Shown: positions 1 to 9,913 of the stretch, piece by piece
Position numbering within the stretch: the first letter of the stretch is position 1
Layout of the letters: each line of letters opens with the position of its first letter
NCBI RefSeq assembly: GCF_900116615.1
Contig: NZ_FPBF01000001.1
Location: 1 to 64,000, forward strand
Length of the DNA: 64,000 nucleotides
Reading direction: 5' to 3'
Source of the DNA: Algoriphagus locisalis
Lineage (GTDB): Bacteria; Bacteroidota; Bacteroidia; Cytophagales; Cyclobacteriaceae
Program-made: the position numbers and the translations under genes
The notes under the pieces: model-generated
What the model was told of the DNA's origin: nothing
Seen by the model: the letters and a program-made list of their open reading frames with translations, nothing else
The model's database searches: none

Positions 1-2529
1 AGTGTAAGCTATGCCAATAACTCAAGAACGGATGTGGGTTCTCAGGAAGTGACTGCAACGATCACTGGATCGAACTACACTACGTTGGTATTGACTGCTG
101 ATTTGACAATTACCCCATCTACGATATCAGAAATCACTTTCGAAGATGAAAGCTTTGTTTATGACGGCACAGCCAAGTCCCTAGCTATCTCAGGAACACT
201 TCCTGCGGGCACTAGTGTAAGCTATGCTGATAATTCAAGAACGGATGTGGGCACGCAGGAAGTCACTGCTACAGTCAGTGGATCAAACTTCACGACAGTG
301 GAACTGAAAGCTAATCTGACGATCACTCCAGCTACGATCACAGGAGTTACACTCATTGATGGAAGCTTTACTTTCGATGGAACAGCCAAGTCTCTTACCA
401 TCACAGGTACACTTCCAACTGGAACGGCAGTAGTTTATAGTAACAATTCCAGAACGGAGGCAGGGACTCAAGAAGTGACAGCTACAATCACTGGATCCAA
501 CTACACAGATTTGGTGTTGACAGCTGATCTAGAAGTAACTGATGCTGCCATACCGGGACTTGCCTTTGATAGTGGAACCTTCACTTATGATGGTACAGCC
601 AAGTCGCTGGCAATAAGCGGAACTTTACCGACAGGAACATCAGTAGTCTATACAAACAATGGTAGAACGGATGTGGGCACGCAGGAAGTCACTGCTACTG
701 TCAGTGGATCAAACTTCACGACAGTGGAACTGAAAGCAAATCTGACGATCACTCCAGCTACGATCACAGGAGTTACACTCATTGATGGAAGCTTTACTTT
801 TGATGGAACAGCTAAATCACTTGCGATTTCAGGTACACTTCCAGAAGGGACTGAAGTCGAGTATATCAACAATTCCAGAACGGAGGTAGGTACTCAGGAA
901 GTAACAGCTACAATCACTGGATCTAACTTTACTACGTTGATACTTACAGCTGATCTGGAAGTAACTGATGCTGTCATACCGGGACTTGCCTTTGATAGTG
1001 GAACCTTCACTTATGATGGTACAGCCAAGTCGCTGGCAATAAACGGTACTTTACCGGCGGGAACATCAGTAGTCTATACAAACAATGGTAGAACGGATGT
1101 GGGCACGCAGGAAGTCACTGCAATAATCAGTGGCGTTAACTTCATTGAGGTTTCCTTAATTGCTGACTTGTCTATCACACCAGCCACCTTATTGGTGATG
1201 GCGGATGAAGGTCAAAGCAAGGAGTTCGGAATGGAAGATCCTGACTTGACCTATGAGATTTCAGGTCTTCAGGGTTCTGATACAGAAGCTATACTGGCTG
1301 GAACATTGAGTAGAGAATCCGGAGAGGATATAGGATCTTATGCGATTACACTCGGAAGTTTAAGTGCAGGCGCCAATTACACAATTAACTATACCGGAGC
1401 TGACTTCCTGATCACTAAGGAGCCGAATGTGGATACAGATGGAGACGGCGTTCCTGATAAGGTGGAAGAGGAGCAGGGTACCGACCCTGATGACCCGATG
1501 GATTACCAGGATGAAGACGGAGATGCTGTTCCTGACTATGTAGAGGGTGTCCAAGGAACAGACCCTGTGGATGCCGGAGATTATTTGGATTCCGATGGAG
1601 ACGATGTGCCGGATTATTTGGAAGAGCAGCAGGGAACAGATCCGAATGAAGAAACAGACTTTGAAGATTCAGATGAAGACGGGATTCCGGATTATGTCAA
1701 CCAAAGATCAGTTGTTGAATTTATTAGCCAGCTATTGGAAGCCCTTTGGGGCACGGAAGCAGATGAGCTAAAGGTTCCGGAAGAGGTGGTGATGATCACG
1801 GCAGGCGGTGAATTTATCAACTTGGCGGTTACCTGGGATCTTGCAGGCTATGTTCCAATGATGTCAGGAACGACCAGCTATAGCGGAATGATAGAACTTC
1901 CTGCGGGATTATTCAATCCTGATGGGCTGCAGCCGGTGCTGGAAATCACTGTATTGACTAAGCCTGCGCCTCAGGATGTGACCCTTAGTGCTAATACATT
2001 TGTAGGAATCCCGGATCAATTCTTCCAGGAAATTGGAGCCTTTACGGTGATTGATCCTACTGATGATCAGCATACATTTAGCCTACCTGAAGGAGTTCAG
2101 GATAATGGATTCTTTGAGGTGTTGGACGGAATTCTCTTCTGGAGCAGTGCAGAGCAGGCAGAAGGCAGGACGGACTTTACCATTATGCTTAGCGTAACGG
2201 ACAGGGCAGGCAATGTGCTGGAAAAAGAATTCAATATTACCCGCGAACGCACACCTCTGGATCAGTTGGAGGTTCAGAATACTTTCACTCCTAATGCAGA
2301 TGGGGTAAATGATACTTGGGGTATGCCGGCATTACGATATTATACCGGGGTGAGAATATCGGTTTTTGCTGTAGGAGGTGACAGATTGTTCTACACCGAA
2401 GATCCGGATGTGCAATGGGATGGAACTTTCAACGGCAAAGACATGCCTGTGGGAGCTTACCTATATGTGATCGAAGTTGGTGAGTCTGGAGAAATTCAAC
2501 GGGGAATGCTGAATCTATTGAGACAGTAA
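1..2529 (+). CDS. T9SS-secreted MBG/YDG-repeat adhesin, 5' end outside window
   Basis: The reading frame is open from base 1, so only the last 842 residues are present. In order it carries about five and a half near-identical ~70-residue beta-sandwich repeats marked by a YDGTAKSL or FDGTAKSL core, an MBG-type domain (about bases 1195-1420), four acidic ~26-residue thrombospondin-3-like calcium repeats (DxDGDGVPDxxE type, about 1432-1700), a cadherin-like segment, and a C-terminal domain beginning NTFTPNADGVNDTW. That last motif is the CHU_C/gliding-motility type-B sorting signal that directs export through the type IX secretion system and attachment at the cell surface. The following PorP/SprF gene fits this. 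The role is inferred to be surface adhesion; the binding target cannot be read from sequence. Confidence 0.9.
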   Translation, partial: SVSYANNSRTDVGSQEVTATITGSNYTTLVLTADLTITPSTISEITFEDESFVYDGTAKSLAISGTLPAGTSVSYADNSRTDVGTQEVTATVSGSNFTTVELKANLTITPATITGVTLIDGSFTFDGTAKSLTITGTLPTGTAVVYSNNSRTEAGTQEVTATITGSNYTDLVLTADLEVTDAAIPGLAFDSGTFTYDGTAKSLAISGTLPTGTSVVYTNNGRTDVGTQEVTATVSGSNFTTVELKANLTITPATITGVTLIDGSFTFDGTAKSLAISGTLPEGTEVEYINNSRTEVGTQEVTATITGSNFTTLILTADLEVTDAVIPGLAFDSGTFTYDGTAKSLAINGTLPAGTSVVYTNNGRTDVGTQEVTAIISGVNFIEVSLIADLSITPATLLVMADEGQSKEFGMEDPDLTYEISGLQGSDTEAILAGTLSRESGEDIGSYAITLGSLSAGANYTINYTGADFLITKEPNVDTDGDGVPDKVEEEQGTDPDDPMDYQDEDGDAVPDYVEGVQGTDPVDAGDYLDSDGDDVPDYLEEQQGTDPNEETDFEDSDEDGIPDYVNQRSVVEFISQLLEALWGTEADELKVPEEVVMITAGGEFINLAVTWDLAGYVPMMSGTTSYSGMIELPAGLFNPDGLQPVLEITVLTKPAPQDVTLSANTFVGIPDQFFQEIGAFTVIDPTDDQHTFSLPEGVQDNGFFEVLDGILFWSSAEQAEGRTDFTIMLSVTDRAGNVLEKEFNITRERTPLDQLEVQNTFTPNADGVNDTWGMPALRYYTGVRISVFAVGGDRLFYTEDPDVQWDGTFNGKDMPVGAYLYVIEVGESGEIQRGMLNLLRQ
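127..1194 (+). repeat. In-gene tandem repeat array, five units of 210-216 bp
   Basis: Units begin near 127, 343, 553, 763 and 979, giving steps of 216, 210, 210 and 216 bp. Units alternate in type: the segment around 240-383 is almost base-identical to 660-809, and 541-630 to 967-1050, so the real duplicated block is a two-unit module of about 420 bp. The array continues upstream of the window. Confidence 0.85.
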
Positions 2530-2657
2530 TTTAGAATTTAGACTCAAGACTCAAGAAATTGGAGCCAAGAATCAAGATAAAAAGAGCAGGAATACAGGAA
2601 GCGTCTGAACACTCATTGAAGGCGCTTCCACTTAACCTATTTTTAAAGAAGAATACC

Positions 2658-3620
2658 ATGAAGGAAATACAATACATCGCGGCGGCATTTTTTCTGATGA
2701 TGCTTGGGCAATCCCAGGTTCATGCCCAATCGAGAAAATTCATCTCAAACTTTGACTTTTTCCAGAGCTATTACAATCCCGCCCTGACCGGATACGAAGG
2801 ATCTGCGGTCAGGGGCTTCGTCCGAAACCAGTGGTCTGGAGTGGAAGGAGCCCCTAAAACCTATTTCTTCAGCACTGAGCTGGATTTTGGTGAGCTGGCA
2901 GGGGAGGAGGATCCGGCTTTGATGGGAAAAAATGCTGTCTCTGTGAATCTGCTGTACGATACCTATGGGGCTTTTCGGGAAACGGAACTCACGCTGGGTT
3001 ACGCGAGCAGAATCAGGCTGACAGAAAAACACAACCTCAGACTGGGAGCGGGCTTGAACTACCAGAGCATCCGTCTGGATGGAAATGCGCTGACCACGGA
3101 AGAACAGAACGATCCCACATTGGGCCAGTACATCGGGCAGTTCTCGAATATGAATGTGGTGGACTTCAACCTGGGAATAGCACTGACCCATGCCAATTAC
3201 TATTTCTCCTATGGTATCCACCGGGTGAATGGTGGCAAGATCACCTCAGGGGATGAATTCATGGATGCTTATCCTGCAAGCTCCATCTTTCAGGCTGGCT
3301 ATCGAAGTGCGGTAAGTGAAAATATCGCAGTTATCCTAAACGGGATGTACAGTACGCAGAAGAACCAGGATGATAACATTGAATTTAACATAAAGGCCTT
3401 GCTGATGGATAGACTGTGGTTGGGTTTGGGACACCGGATTGATTATGCCACAAACGCCCAGGTAGGGGTTCTGACCAAGCGGCTAAGGATAGGCTACCTG
3501 TACGAGTTTCCCAATGCTACCAGCTATAACCTCCCGGGTAACACCCACGAGTTCACAGCGGTGTTCAATATTTTCAGGGATAATGTCAGGACTGAGTCTC
3601 AGGAAGTGGTGATGTGGTAG
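2658..3620 (+). CDS. PorP/SprF family T9SS outer-membrane protein
   Basis: The 320-residue product has a cleavable signal peptide (MKEIQYIAAAFFLMMLGQ, then HAQ) followed by NFDFFQSYYNPALTGYEG, the characteristic start of PorP/SprF proteins, and amphipathic beta strands to the end. An ATG at 2559 in the same frame would add 33 residues lacking any signal-peptide character, so the start at 2658 is chosen. Family knowledge: SprF-like proteins are encoded directly after large type-B T9SS cargo and are needed for that cargo's export or anchoring. This one lies 128 bp after the adhesin on the same strand, so they very likely work as a pair. Confidence 0.9.
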   Translation: MKEIQYIAAAFFLMMLGQSQVHAQSRKFISNFDFFQSYYNPALTGYEGSAVRGFVRNQWSGVEGAPKTYFFSTELDFGELAGEEDPALMGKNAVSVNLLYDTYGAFRETELTLGYASRIRLTEKHNLRLGAGLNYQSIRLDGNALTTEEQNDPTLGQYIGQFSNMNVVDFNLGIALTHANYYFSYGIHRVNGGKITSGDEFMDAYPASSIFQAGYRSAVSENIAVILNGMYSTQKNQDDNIEFNIKALLMDRLWLGLGHRIDYATNAQVGVLTKRLRIGYLYEFPNATSYNLPGNTHEFTAVFNIFRDNVRTESQEVVMW

Positions 3621-3779
3621 ATTTTCATTTGAATAAATGAACGAATGGAAATGCTAAATAGCTAAAAAATACCACACAGTAGGATGCATTAGGAGATACC
3701 TAGCAGAGAAATTTGCGGTATGTTGTTAACTATTGGGACTCTTTGGCGGGTACCGATAATGCTTACTTGGCAAAGGGAA

Positions 3780-4988
3780 TTAGGTAAATGGAATACTAAT
3801 CTTAATGGTTGTTCCTACTCCAAGATCCGAGTCAATATGGAATTCTCCATTCAGTTGATCGATCAATTCCCTCACAAAATTTAGCCCTAAGCCAAACCCG
3901 TGTTCACTTCCTGTGCCCAAATTGCTGCTTGATTCTCCTCTGCCGATAGAGGCTATCTGCATGGTATCCATTCCAATGCCCGAGTCTTCAATACTGATAC
4001 GTAAAAGATTAGCATGTTCTTTTGCCGTAATAGCTAAGTTAACTTTTATTCTACCAAACGCTGGGGTGAATTTGATGGAATTGGAAACTAAATTCCCGAG
4101 TATTTGTAGCAGCTTTGTTTTTGGGAATTTTTTCTCAGAATTTAAGTCATTTACCTCAACTTCAAATTCTATTGATTTCGCAAGTGCTGCGGGAGCGTAT
4201 AATTGATTGACTTTTTCCTTCAAAGTGTATAAGTCAAAAAGCCTTTTATCCTTACTTGTTGAACCATTTTTTATATTCTTGGTCAATATATCAGTGGCAA
4301 GTTCAATCATGGTCGAGCTACTATGGTGTATTGCATCAAAGTACTCCAACATTTCTTCAGGTGAATTTTTAAGCCCTTCGGATTTCACTACTTCGGATAG
4401 ACTAATTATCCCTCCCAATGGCCCCCTAATATCATGCGCCAACTTGGTTTTTTTCCTTTCTACTTGAGTTAATTGCTCTTCTAAATCGGATACATTGAAA
4501 AGAAGCAACAGGCGCTCTTCAATTTCTTTAACCACAAGTTTGAGAAGGTTCTTTTTTTCATCTGAAAGTGGTTTGGAAACATTATCCATTACGCATAGGG
4601 TACCAAGGGCCACTCTTTTATCGAAATAAAAAGGTATTCCGTAGTAATACTTTAATTCAGGGTTACTGCGGATAAATTGGAGGTTATTAAAATGACTGTG
4701 ATCAGAAAGATCCAATACTTCAAAATCATATTTTTCTCCTTCTAGTGTGAATTTACAAATAGTATCTTGCCTGGAAGTCTGATGAATATCCATTCCATAG
4801 GAAGCCACACTCCATTGCGTATTTTGGTCTATAAAATTCAGCAAAGAAATTCTACAGCCTGAAATCTTAGCGGCAAGTTCTGTGATATTTGAAAACGTCG
4901 TCTGTATAGCGGAATAGTCCAAATCCAGTTGGGCTAAAAGATGCATTCGTTCCGAGTCGGTAGAATTAATAGTGTAATTTGGTATCAC
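3780..4988 (-). CDS. GAF-domain sensor histidine kinase
   Basis: The 402-residue protein has no transmembrane segment. Residues ~20-165 form a GAF domain (FSNITELAAKISGCRISLLNF opening, the strand ALGTLCVMD near the end). A HisKA helix follows with the phospho-accepting histidine in KTKLAHDIRGPLGG, then a complete HATPase_c domain with N box (LGNLVSNSIKFTP), G1 (EDSGIGMD) and G2 (EHGFGLGLNFV) motifs. It is therefore a cytoplasmic autophosphorylating kinase that senses a small ligand or redox cue. It lies downstream of a lone receiver protein and a propeller sensor on the same strand but is separated by a ~390-bp gap, so partnership is possible, not shown. Confidence 0.92.
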   Translation of the reverse strand: MIPNYTINSTDSERMHLLAQLDLDYSAIQTTFSNITELAAKISGCRISLLNFIDQNTQWSVASYGMDIHQTSRQDTICKFTLEGEKYDFEVLDLSDHSHFNNLQFIRSNPELKYYYGIPFYFDKRVALGTLCVMDNVSKPLSDEKKNLLKLVVKEIEERLLLLFNVSDLEEQLTQVERKKTKLAHDIRGPLGGIISLSEVVKSEGLKNSPEEMLEYFDAIHHSSSTMIELATDILTKNIKNGSTSKDKRLFDLYTLKEKVNQLYAPAALAKSIEFEVEVNDLNSEKKFPKTKLLQILGNLVSNSIKFTPAFGRIKVNLAITAKEHANLLRISIEDSGIGMDTMQIASIGRGESSSNLGTGSEHGFGLGLNFVRELIDQLNGEFHIDSDLGVGTTIKISIPFT

Positions 4989-5374
4989 AAGGTGCTTAAT
5001 TTGTATTTCGACTTTAAATAAGTGTCGAAAATAGAAAGATAATCTGCTAAATGTCCATTCTAAGAATTAAAAAAAAATTGTATTTATTTAAGGATAAGAG
5101 TGGTAGGGTGAATGAGATATGGGGTTCCCCGAATAGTTACAATGTTAAACTTAGTATTAGAGTTTTTGTTGGGATTAGATAGATTTAAATCCAGGTAACT
5201 ATAGTCCGTGCAGAGAATATTTTTTCTAGAAGCTATACTCATTCAATGCTTTTTCTCCCGCTGTGATGAACAGGGGATTTTTCAAATTGATGATTGGCTG
5301 GTGGTTTCTTTCTCTTTTTAAACAAGGTAAGGGGGAAGTATATAGCATTGATCCAAATGAGCTGATTGTAACTA
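4989..5374. other. Intergenic gap upstream of the GAF kinase
   Basis: AT-rich, with no open frame of coding character and no clear hairpin terminator. It should contain the promoter of the leftward GAF kinase near 5000-5080. Nothing else is recognised. Confidence 0.5.
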
Positions 5375-5785
5375 TTAACTGCCGAGCAACCAATCCCCCA
5401 ATTGTTCTCTTAGTTTGATCAATTGATCTGGCACCATTGGTTTTTCCCAGAAATCTATCACCAGGTTAAATTCCGCAGATTTTTCCCTGTCTGACTTGCT
5501 TAATGAGGAGGTTACAACAACTACCTTGATGTCTGCGAGAATGTTTTGTTGCTGCAGCATTGTCAAAAATTCCCAACCATTCATTTTGGGCATGTTGATA
5601 TCCAAAAATATTAGGATTCTTTGCTCTTTGTCATCCAAAGATGTGATGTTCTCCAGCGCTTCTCGTGCATCAAAAAATGCCTGGATATTTTCAAATAACT
5701 GTTGTTTTTTGACTTGTATTTTGTGGAGTAGTAGAACTACTTGATCATCGTCGATAATATAGACGATTGGTGGATTACCTTTCAT
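5375..5785 (-). CDS. Single-domain response regulator (receiver only)
   Basis: The 136-residue product is one CheY-like receiver: acidic pocket IIDDD near the N terminus, phospho-acceptor aspartate in ILIFLDINMPKMNGW, a VVVVTSS strand and the conserved lysine in FWEKPM. There is no output domain, so it works by protein contact or as a phosphorelay shuttle. An ATG 12 codons further upstream (5821) lies well inside the preceding gene and would add a basic tail; the start at 5785 gives the normal family N terminus. That start overlaps the end of the propeller sensor by 11 bp, implying translational coupling with it. Confidence 0.88.
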   Translation of the reverse strand: MKGNPPIVYIIDDDQVVLLLHKIQVKKQQLFENIQAFFDAREALENITSLDDKEQRILIFLDINMPKMNGWEFLTMLQQQNILADIKVVVVTSSLSKSDREKSAEFNLVIDFWEKPMVPDQLIKLREQLGDWLLGS

Positions 5786-8459
5786 TGTTTTTGATGTTTT
5801 CCGACATAGCGTGCGTTTCACGCACTACTTGGTCTAAGAGCTCCAGCGTTTCTAAGAGCTCTTTTTCCAGCTCTTCTTTGCTTAGGCCGATTTCTTGATA
5901 AGTTGTATAGTTATTTAATACCTCTGCTATCCCCATTGCTTTCGTCAATGGAGCTCTTACCAAATGGGACTGATTCCAGGTGATGTCCAGGAGGACTTTG
6001 TTTTTATTCTCTATTTCAGAAAATGCCTTTTTCAGTTGCCTGTTTGCCTTGCTCAGTTCAGCGGTTCTCAGACTAACCATCCGTTCCAGTTTCCGCTTTA
6101 ACCGGATATGCGAATAATGCTTCATCACAAAATAGATCAAAATCCCGAAAGCTAACAGCGCTAGAATTTTAAAGGCGATGCTTTCGAACCAAATTGCCTT
6201 TACCCGGATAGGCAAGGTGTGAATCTCTTCTAGATTGCCATGGAGATGGATTTTTATTTGCAGGGTATAATCCCCCGGCTTTAAGCCTGTAAAATTAAGG
6301 AATCGCTGGTCTTTGATAGGTTGCCATTGCTCCGATTTGCTATTGATGCGGTAAAATAGAGAGTATTGATTTGGGTTTTCAAAGTCAATCAAACTAAAAG
6401 ATACCTGAAACATCCCTACTCCCTGAGGAATGAGGATTTCGTCTTGAATGTCGATTTTTTGATCACCTATCTGAAGGTTGTCCCAGATAAACAGGAAGTC
6501 TTTGGGGAGTTCCTCCTTCGGCAATGGATCCTGTATGATGCCTACACCTTCTACAGTAGGGATCCAGATTCTTCCCATGTTGTCTTTTATGGTAGAGGGG
6601 AAGATCAGACCGTTCGCTTCTGAATTGGGCATCCCTTGACTTTCACTGTAAAAGCTAGTGGCAATGTGAAAATCTTCGTCTGTATCTAATTTAAACTTTT
6701 CCAGCTCGGAATCAGGGAAGTATTGGATCCCAAAATTATGAGTTACCCAGACACCGACGTTGCCATCGTGTATGATAGAGAATACACTGCGTGACTTTAG
6801 TCCGTGGCGCTTTCTCAAAACTTTGAATTCTCCCTGATATAAAAGCACGATGCCTCCGTGGGTAGCAAACCATAGATCTCCGGCAGCGTCTTCATAGAAG
6901 CTGTAGATAACGTCTTCTCCGGGGGTTAAAGGTAGTATTTCATTTTCAACCAATTGGTTGTTTTCAAATCGTAAAAACCCATGATTGATAGAGCCGACCA
7001 GAACCTGTTTGTTTTTCAGTTCCAGAATGCTGATAAAAATGGTATTTGAATAGTTTTCGGGTAATTCGATCTGGTTGAAGTTCCCCTTTTCATCAAAATA
7101 ATGAATCCCGCCTTTGCGGGTCAGAATCCAAAGCCAATTTTTTGAATCCCGGAAGATAGCCCCTACATAATTACTAAGCAGGCCGTTCTCCTGGGTAAGG
7201 TATCCAGTGACTTTACCACTTTTTTGGTCAATAATTGTTACCCCCGAGGTGCTTCCCACATACACCTTGCCGTTAGCAGATCCAATTGTGTTTACCCTGT
7301 TCTGCAATAACCCATCCTGATCCGTCCAAGAGTTTACTACCCCATTTTTTAGTTGGAAAAGTCCGTCAGATTTGGTGCCTATCCAAATACTGCTGTCCCC
7401 AGCCTGGTAGATAGGCTTGATGTTTTTTTGTTTCAGCGCCTCTGCAGTGAGTTGCTTGATTTTGGCTGGTCTTACCACCGTCAACCCTTTTCCCACAGTT
7501 CCGAGGTACACATTGTCATCTTTCTTGATGATCTTCCGGACGGTGTAAGAATGGAGTTCGGGGAAGATAACCTCATCTACCTTTCCATCTGACATTTTAA
7601 TGAGTCCATTTTCCAGGGAGCCGGCCCAGATGGTGTTATCTGAATCTACAATGAGGCTGGAAGGATTGACCCCATCCAATTGCTCAAAAGAATACACTTT
7701 CTCCAGACGGTAATCCATTTCAATGCGAAAAATCCCTTTTTCCTGCCCATATACATATAGGGAGTTGGCATTGGAGAATATTTTTAAAGCAGAAAAATCC
7801 TGCGCTGTAATCAATTTTGATTGGGCTGTTTCAAGATTCAGTTCATAGATCCCCTGGGTAGTTCCCACTAGGATTATTGAGTTTTCGATCGAGTGGAAGC
7901 CTAGAATTTCCAGTCGGATACTGGGGTTCCAAAAGGACAGCGGGCTAAAAGTCCCCTGGTCCCAGGAGAAAATTTCTCCTTTTTGGTTGCCGATAAGCAG
8001 ACCTCCTTTGCCATTTTCTGCTATTCCCCGGATCCAGGTTTTATCTGCTATTTCCGAGCAATCAATTACAGTTTTGATGGTTTTGTCAATCAGAATAATG
8101 CTACGGTCCCCGCTTGCCCAAATACCTCCTTTGGTTTTAAAAAAAGTGTAATAAGTCTGCTCAAGCATTTCAGGATAACTGTCCTGGCTGAAAACCTTTA
8201 AAGTTTTCCCGTCAAACCTGACCAGTCCTTCTTCGGTTGCAGCCCATAAAAATCCAAAATTGTCTTTTTCCATCGCAAAAATGGTGTTTTGGGGCATGCC
8301 TTTCGTATTATCCCAAATTTCCATTACGTAGTTTTGTGCAATTTCGAGGTTATCAGTTGATGCAGGTTGGGATTGTGTGAATGCAGGTTTTACAACCAAG
8401 CAATTCATAAAAAAATACATTGTTAAAAGACAGGAATACCAAAGTTTAACCTTCGTCAT
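5775..8459 (-). CDS. Propeller-type sensor with Y_Y_Y domain and HisKA-like tail lacking ATPase
   Basis: An 894-residue protein with a signal sequence, about fourteen ligand_3/Reg_prop-type beta-propeller repeats (for example NTIFAMEKDNFGFLWAATEEG), a Y_Y_Y immunoglobulin-like domain (~640-715), one transmembrane helix (IAFKILALLAFGILIYFVM) and a cytoplasmic coiled coil. It then has an H-box-like segment (WNQSHLVRAPLTKAMG) and a final helix, and stops. Known hybrid two-component systems of Bacteroidota continue into HATPase_c, a receiver and an AraC domain; none is present here. The stop is unambiguous and overlaps the next gene, so it does not look like a fresh frameshift. The tail may accept phosphate from, or dimerise with, another kinase and relay to the coupled receiver. 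Confidence 0.85.
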   Translation of the reverse strand: MTKVKLWYSCLLTMYFFMNCLVVKPAFTQSQPASTDNLEIAQNYVMEIWDNTKGMPQNTIFAMEKDNFGFLWAATEEGLVRFDGKTLKVFSQDSYPEMLEQTYYTFFKTKGGIWASGDRSIILIDKTIKTVIDCSEIADKTWIRGIAENGKGGLLIGNQKGEIFSWDQGTFSPLSFWNPSIRLEILGFHSIENSIILVGTTQGIYELNLETAQSKLITAQDFSALKIFSNANSLYVYGQEKGIFRIEMDYRLEKVYSFEQLDGVNPSSLIVDSDNTIWAGSLENGLIKMSDGKVDEVIFPELHSYTVRKIIKKDDNVYLGTVGKGLTVVRPAKIKQLTAEALKQKNIKPIYQAGDSSIWIGTKSDGLFQLKNGVVNSWTDQDGLLQNRVNTIGSANGKVYVGSTSGVTIIDQKSGKVTGYLTQENGLLSNYVGAIFRDSKNWLWILTRKGGIHYFDEKGNFNQIELPENYSNTIFISILELKNKQVLVGSINHGFLRFENNQLVENEILPLTPGEDVIYSFYEDAAGDLWFATHGGIVLLYQGEFKVLRKRHGLKSRSVFSIIHDGNVGVWVTHNFGIQYFPDSELEKFKLDTDEDFHIATSFYSESQGMPNSEANGLIFPSTIKDNMGRIWIPTVEGVGIIQDPLPKEELPKDFLFIWDNLQIGDQKIDIQDEILIPQGVGMFQVSFSLIDFENPNQYSLFYRINSKSEQWQPIKDQRFLNFTGLKPGDYTLQIKIHLHGNLEEIHTLPIRVKAIWFESIAFKILALLAFGILIYFVMKHYSHIRLKRKLERMVSLRTAELSKANRQLKKAFSEIENKNKVLLDITWNQSHLVRAPLTKAMGIAEVLNNYTTYQEIGLSKEELEKELLETLELLDQVVRETHAMSENIKNNER

Positions 8460-9610
8460 AAAAAACTTAAATTTTAGAGAATCTGAAAACTGCCCTGTTT
8501 AAAGAATCCTTCGCGTGGATGGAAAGAAGGAGGGGAAAACTGTGGATGTCTCATTTTTTAATACTGTAAATCAAATGGGAATATAGGATCATTCTTTCGG
8601 GTGAGAGAACCTTTCATAAAAAATTATTAGAAGTTCCGCGTCTTCTGTTTAGACCCTTCATGATATTTATTTCAATACTGTTGAATTGTTTGCTTTTGTC
8701 TCTGGGTTTATGCAAAGTGAATTTTCCAGGTGCTGATCCATAATAGATATCTTTTTAAAGCGATAGTCCGATGCGCACTTATTGTTACTTTTCCTTCCGC
8801 TCTTTGTCGAAACAGGCTTGGAAATGTTTCCTAACTGATTTTTCCAACTTACGAATAAAGATGAAAGAGATCCAGAAATTTAATTGGTTTGATTATTTTG
8901 ATCCAGTACTTTTTCAAAATCAAGGATTTGTAGTGATTTGGCATCTATGATATCAGGAGTATTGCTTACTGGCGTGCAAAGGTACCTAAATAAGCCCGGA
9001 TCATTTGCTTCTTTCCTATTCTGATCCATTTAGTTTTAGATATATTATTCCCTATGATAAAAACCTTAGCTGAGAACTATAGGGGCCTAAGTCTGGTATA
9101 TCATATGATCATTGGCCTCCGCCTGTGCAGTTGAAACACTAAGGGGGAATTTTGATTTATAAAACATTCTATGTAATCCTTTCACAAGCGTGTTTTTCTG
9201 GCAGTTACTGGCTGGCTACTAAAAGGAATTTTTTTTTCCATTCCTTCTTCCGCCAATTTAGCCTGATCCCGTCACACGAGGCAAGAACTTACGGCATAAA
9301 GCCAACGCTCTTGCCTCTGCTGGTTCCGTTTCCACTTGCAGGTAGTGCTGTTCTCAGGCTGGTGCAGCTTCGTAAGCATTTGTCTAACCAAAACACAAAT
9401 GACTTTGAAGACACTTGCAAAATCATCAGCAAAGACATCGGTTAAGAGAAAAAGCCGAAATGGCTTAGCAAGAAACAAGATTGCTTTCGGACACAAATCT
9501 TTTTCTAATTGCCAAGGCATCCTTACCGGAAATGACAGAAAATATCCTTGTGCATTTACTTAATAATCAAAGGATTCAGAAAAAACTAATTCAACTAGTT
9601 ACAATTTAAC
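8460..9610. other. 1.15-kb region with no credible gene
   Basis: Bases 8460-9150 are AT-rich and hold the promoter of the leftward sensor gene. From about 9250 to 9420 the composition becomes visibly more G/C-rich, with a perfect 9-bp inverted repeat (GAGGCAAGA at 9278-9286, TCTTGCCTC at 9309-9317). Overlapping short frames on both strands (75-97 codons) have no recognisable domains and odd composition. It may be a decayed gene or an unassigned structured RNA. Confidence 0.4.
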
Positions 9611-9646
9611 ACAAACAAAGTAAAAAAAATCGTATCAACATTCGCA

Positions 9647-9913
9647 GTGATTCTTGCCACTACTCTTCTTTTGAGTTCCTGCCAATCCTATACAGTCACA
9701 GTAGGACAGGGCTCCCAAACCGGTATTGAATACAAGGAGAAAAACCATTACCTGATCGAGGGATTGGCACCATTGAAAATATCCGATCCAGAAAAAATGG
9801 CTCGCGGTGCAAAGGATTATGAAGTCACCACCAAGCATACCTTCGTGGATGGATTGGTCCATGTATTGACTTTCGGGATTTATGCTCCAACTACCACCAT
9901 TGTGAGAAAGTAA
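9647..9913 (+). CDS. Bor/Iss-like small lipoprotein, normal start missing
   Basis: The ORF reads LLLSSCQSYTVTVGQG, a lipoprotein lipobox with cysteine, and ends with KHTFVDGLVHVLTFGIYAPT, matching the TFVNGLLGFITLGIYTP-type C terminus of the lambda Bor family. Bor/Iss proteins are small outer-membrane lipoproteins linked in Enterobacteria to serum resistance; the role here is unknown. The only start available is GTG at 9647, which leaves a signal peptide without its basic n-region. The frame continues upstream through codons for KVKKIVSTFA, an ideal n-region, but the codon at the expected start position is GTA (9620) and there is no ATG, GTG or TTG before an in-frame TAG at 9596. It may be a pseudogene by start loss or use an unusual start. 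Confidence 0.6.
   Translation: MILATTLLLSSCQSYTVTVGQGSQTGIEYKEKNHYLIEGLAPLKISDPEKMARGAKDYEVTTKHTFVDGLVHVLTFGIYAPTTTIVRK

Noticed and set aside
127..1194. Regularly spaced repeats that could suggest a CRISPR array
   Set aside because: The units are 210-216 bp, in frame, and code for beta-sandwich repeats in a continuous reading frame; there are no short repeat-spacer units.
2745..3221. 158-codon minus-strand frame
   Set aside because: It lies fully inside the PorP/SprF gene in antisense, lacks any domain, and the sense frame has a signal peptide and family motifs.
9152..9563. Overlapping short plus- and minus-strand frames
   Set aside because: Mutually overlapping on both strands, no motif, odd residue composition; handled as an unassigned stretch.
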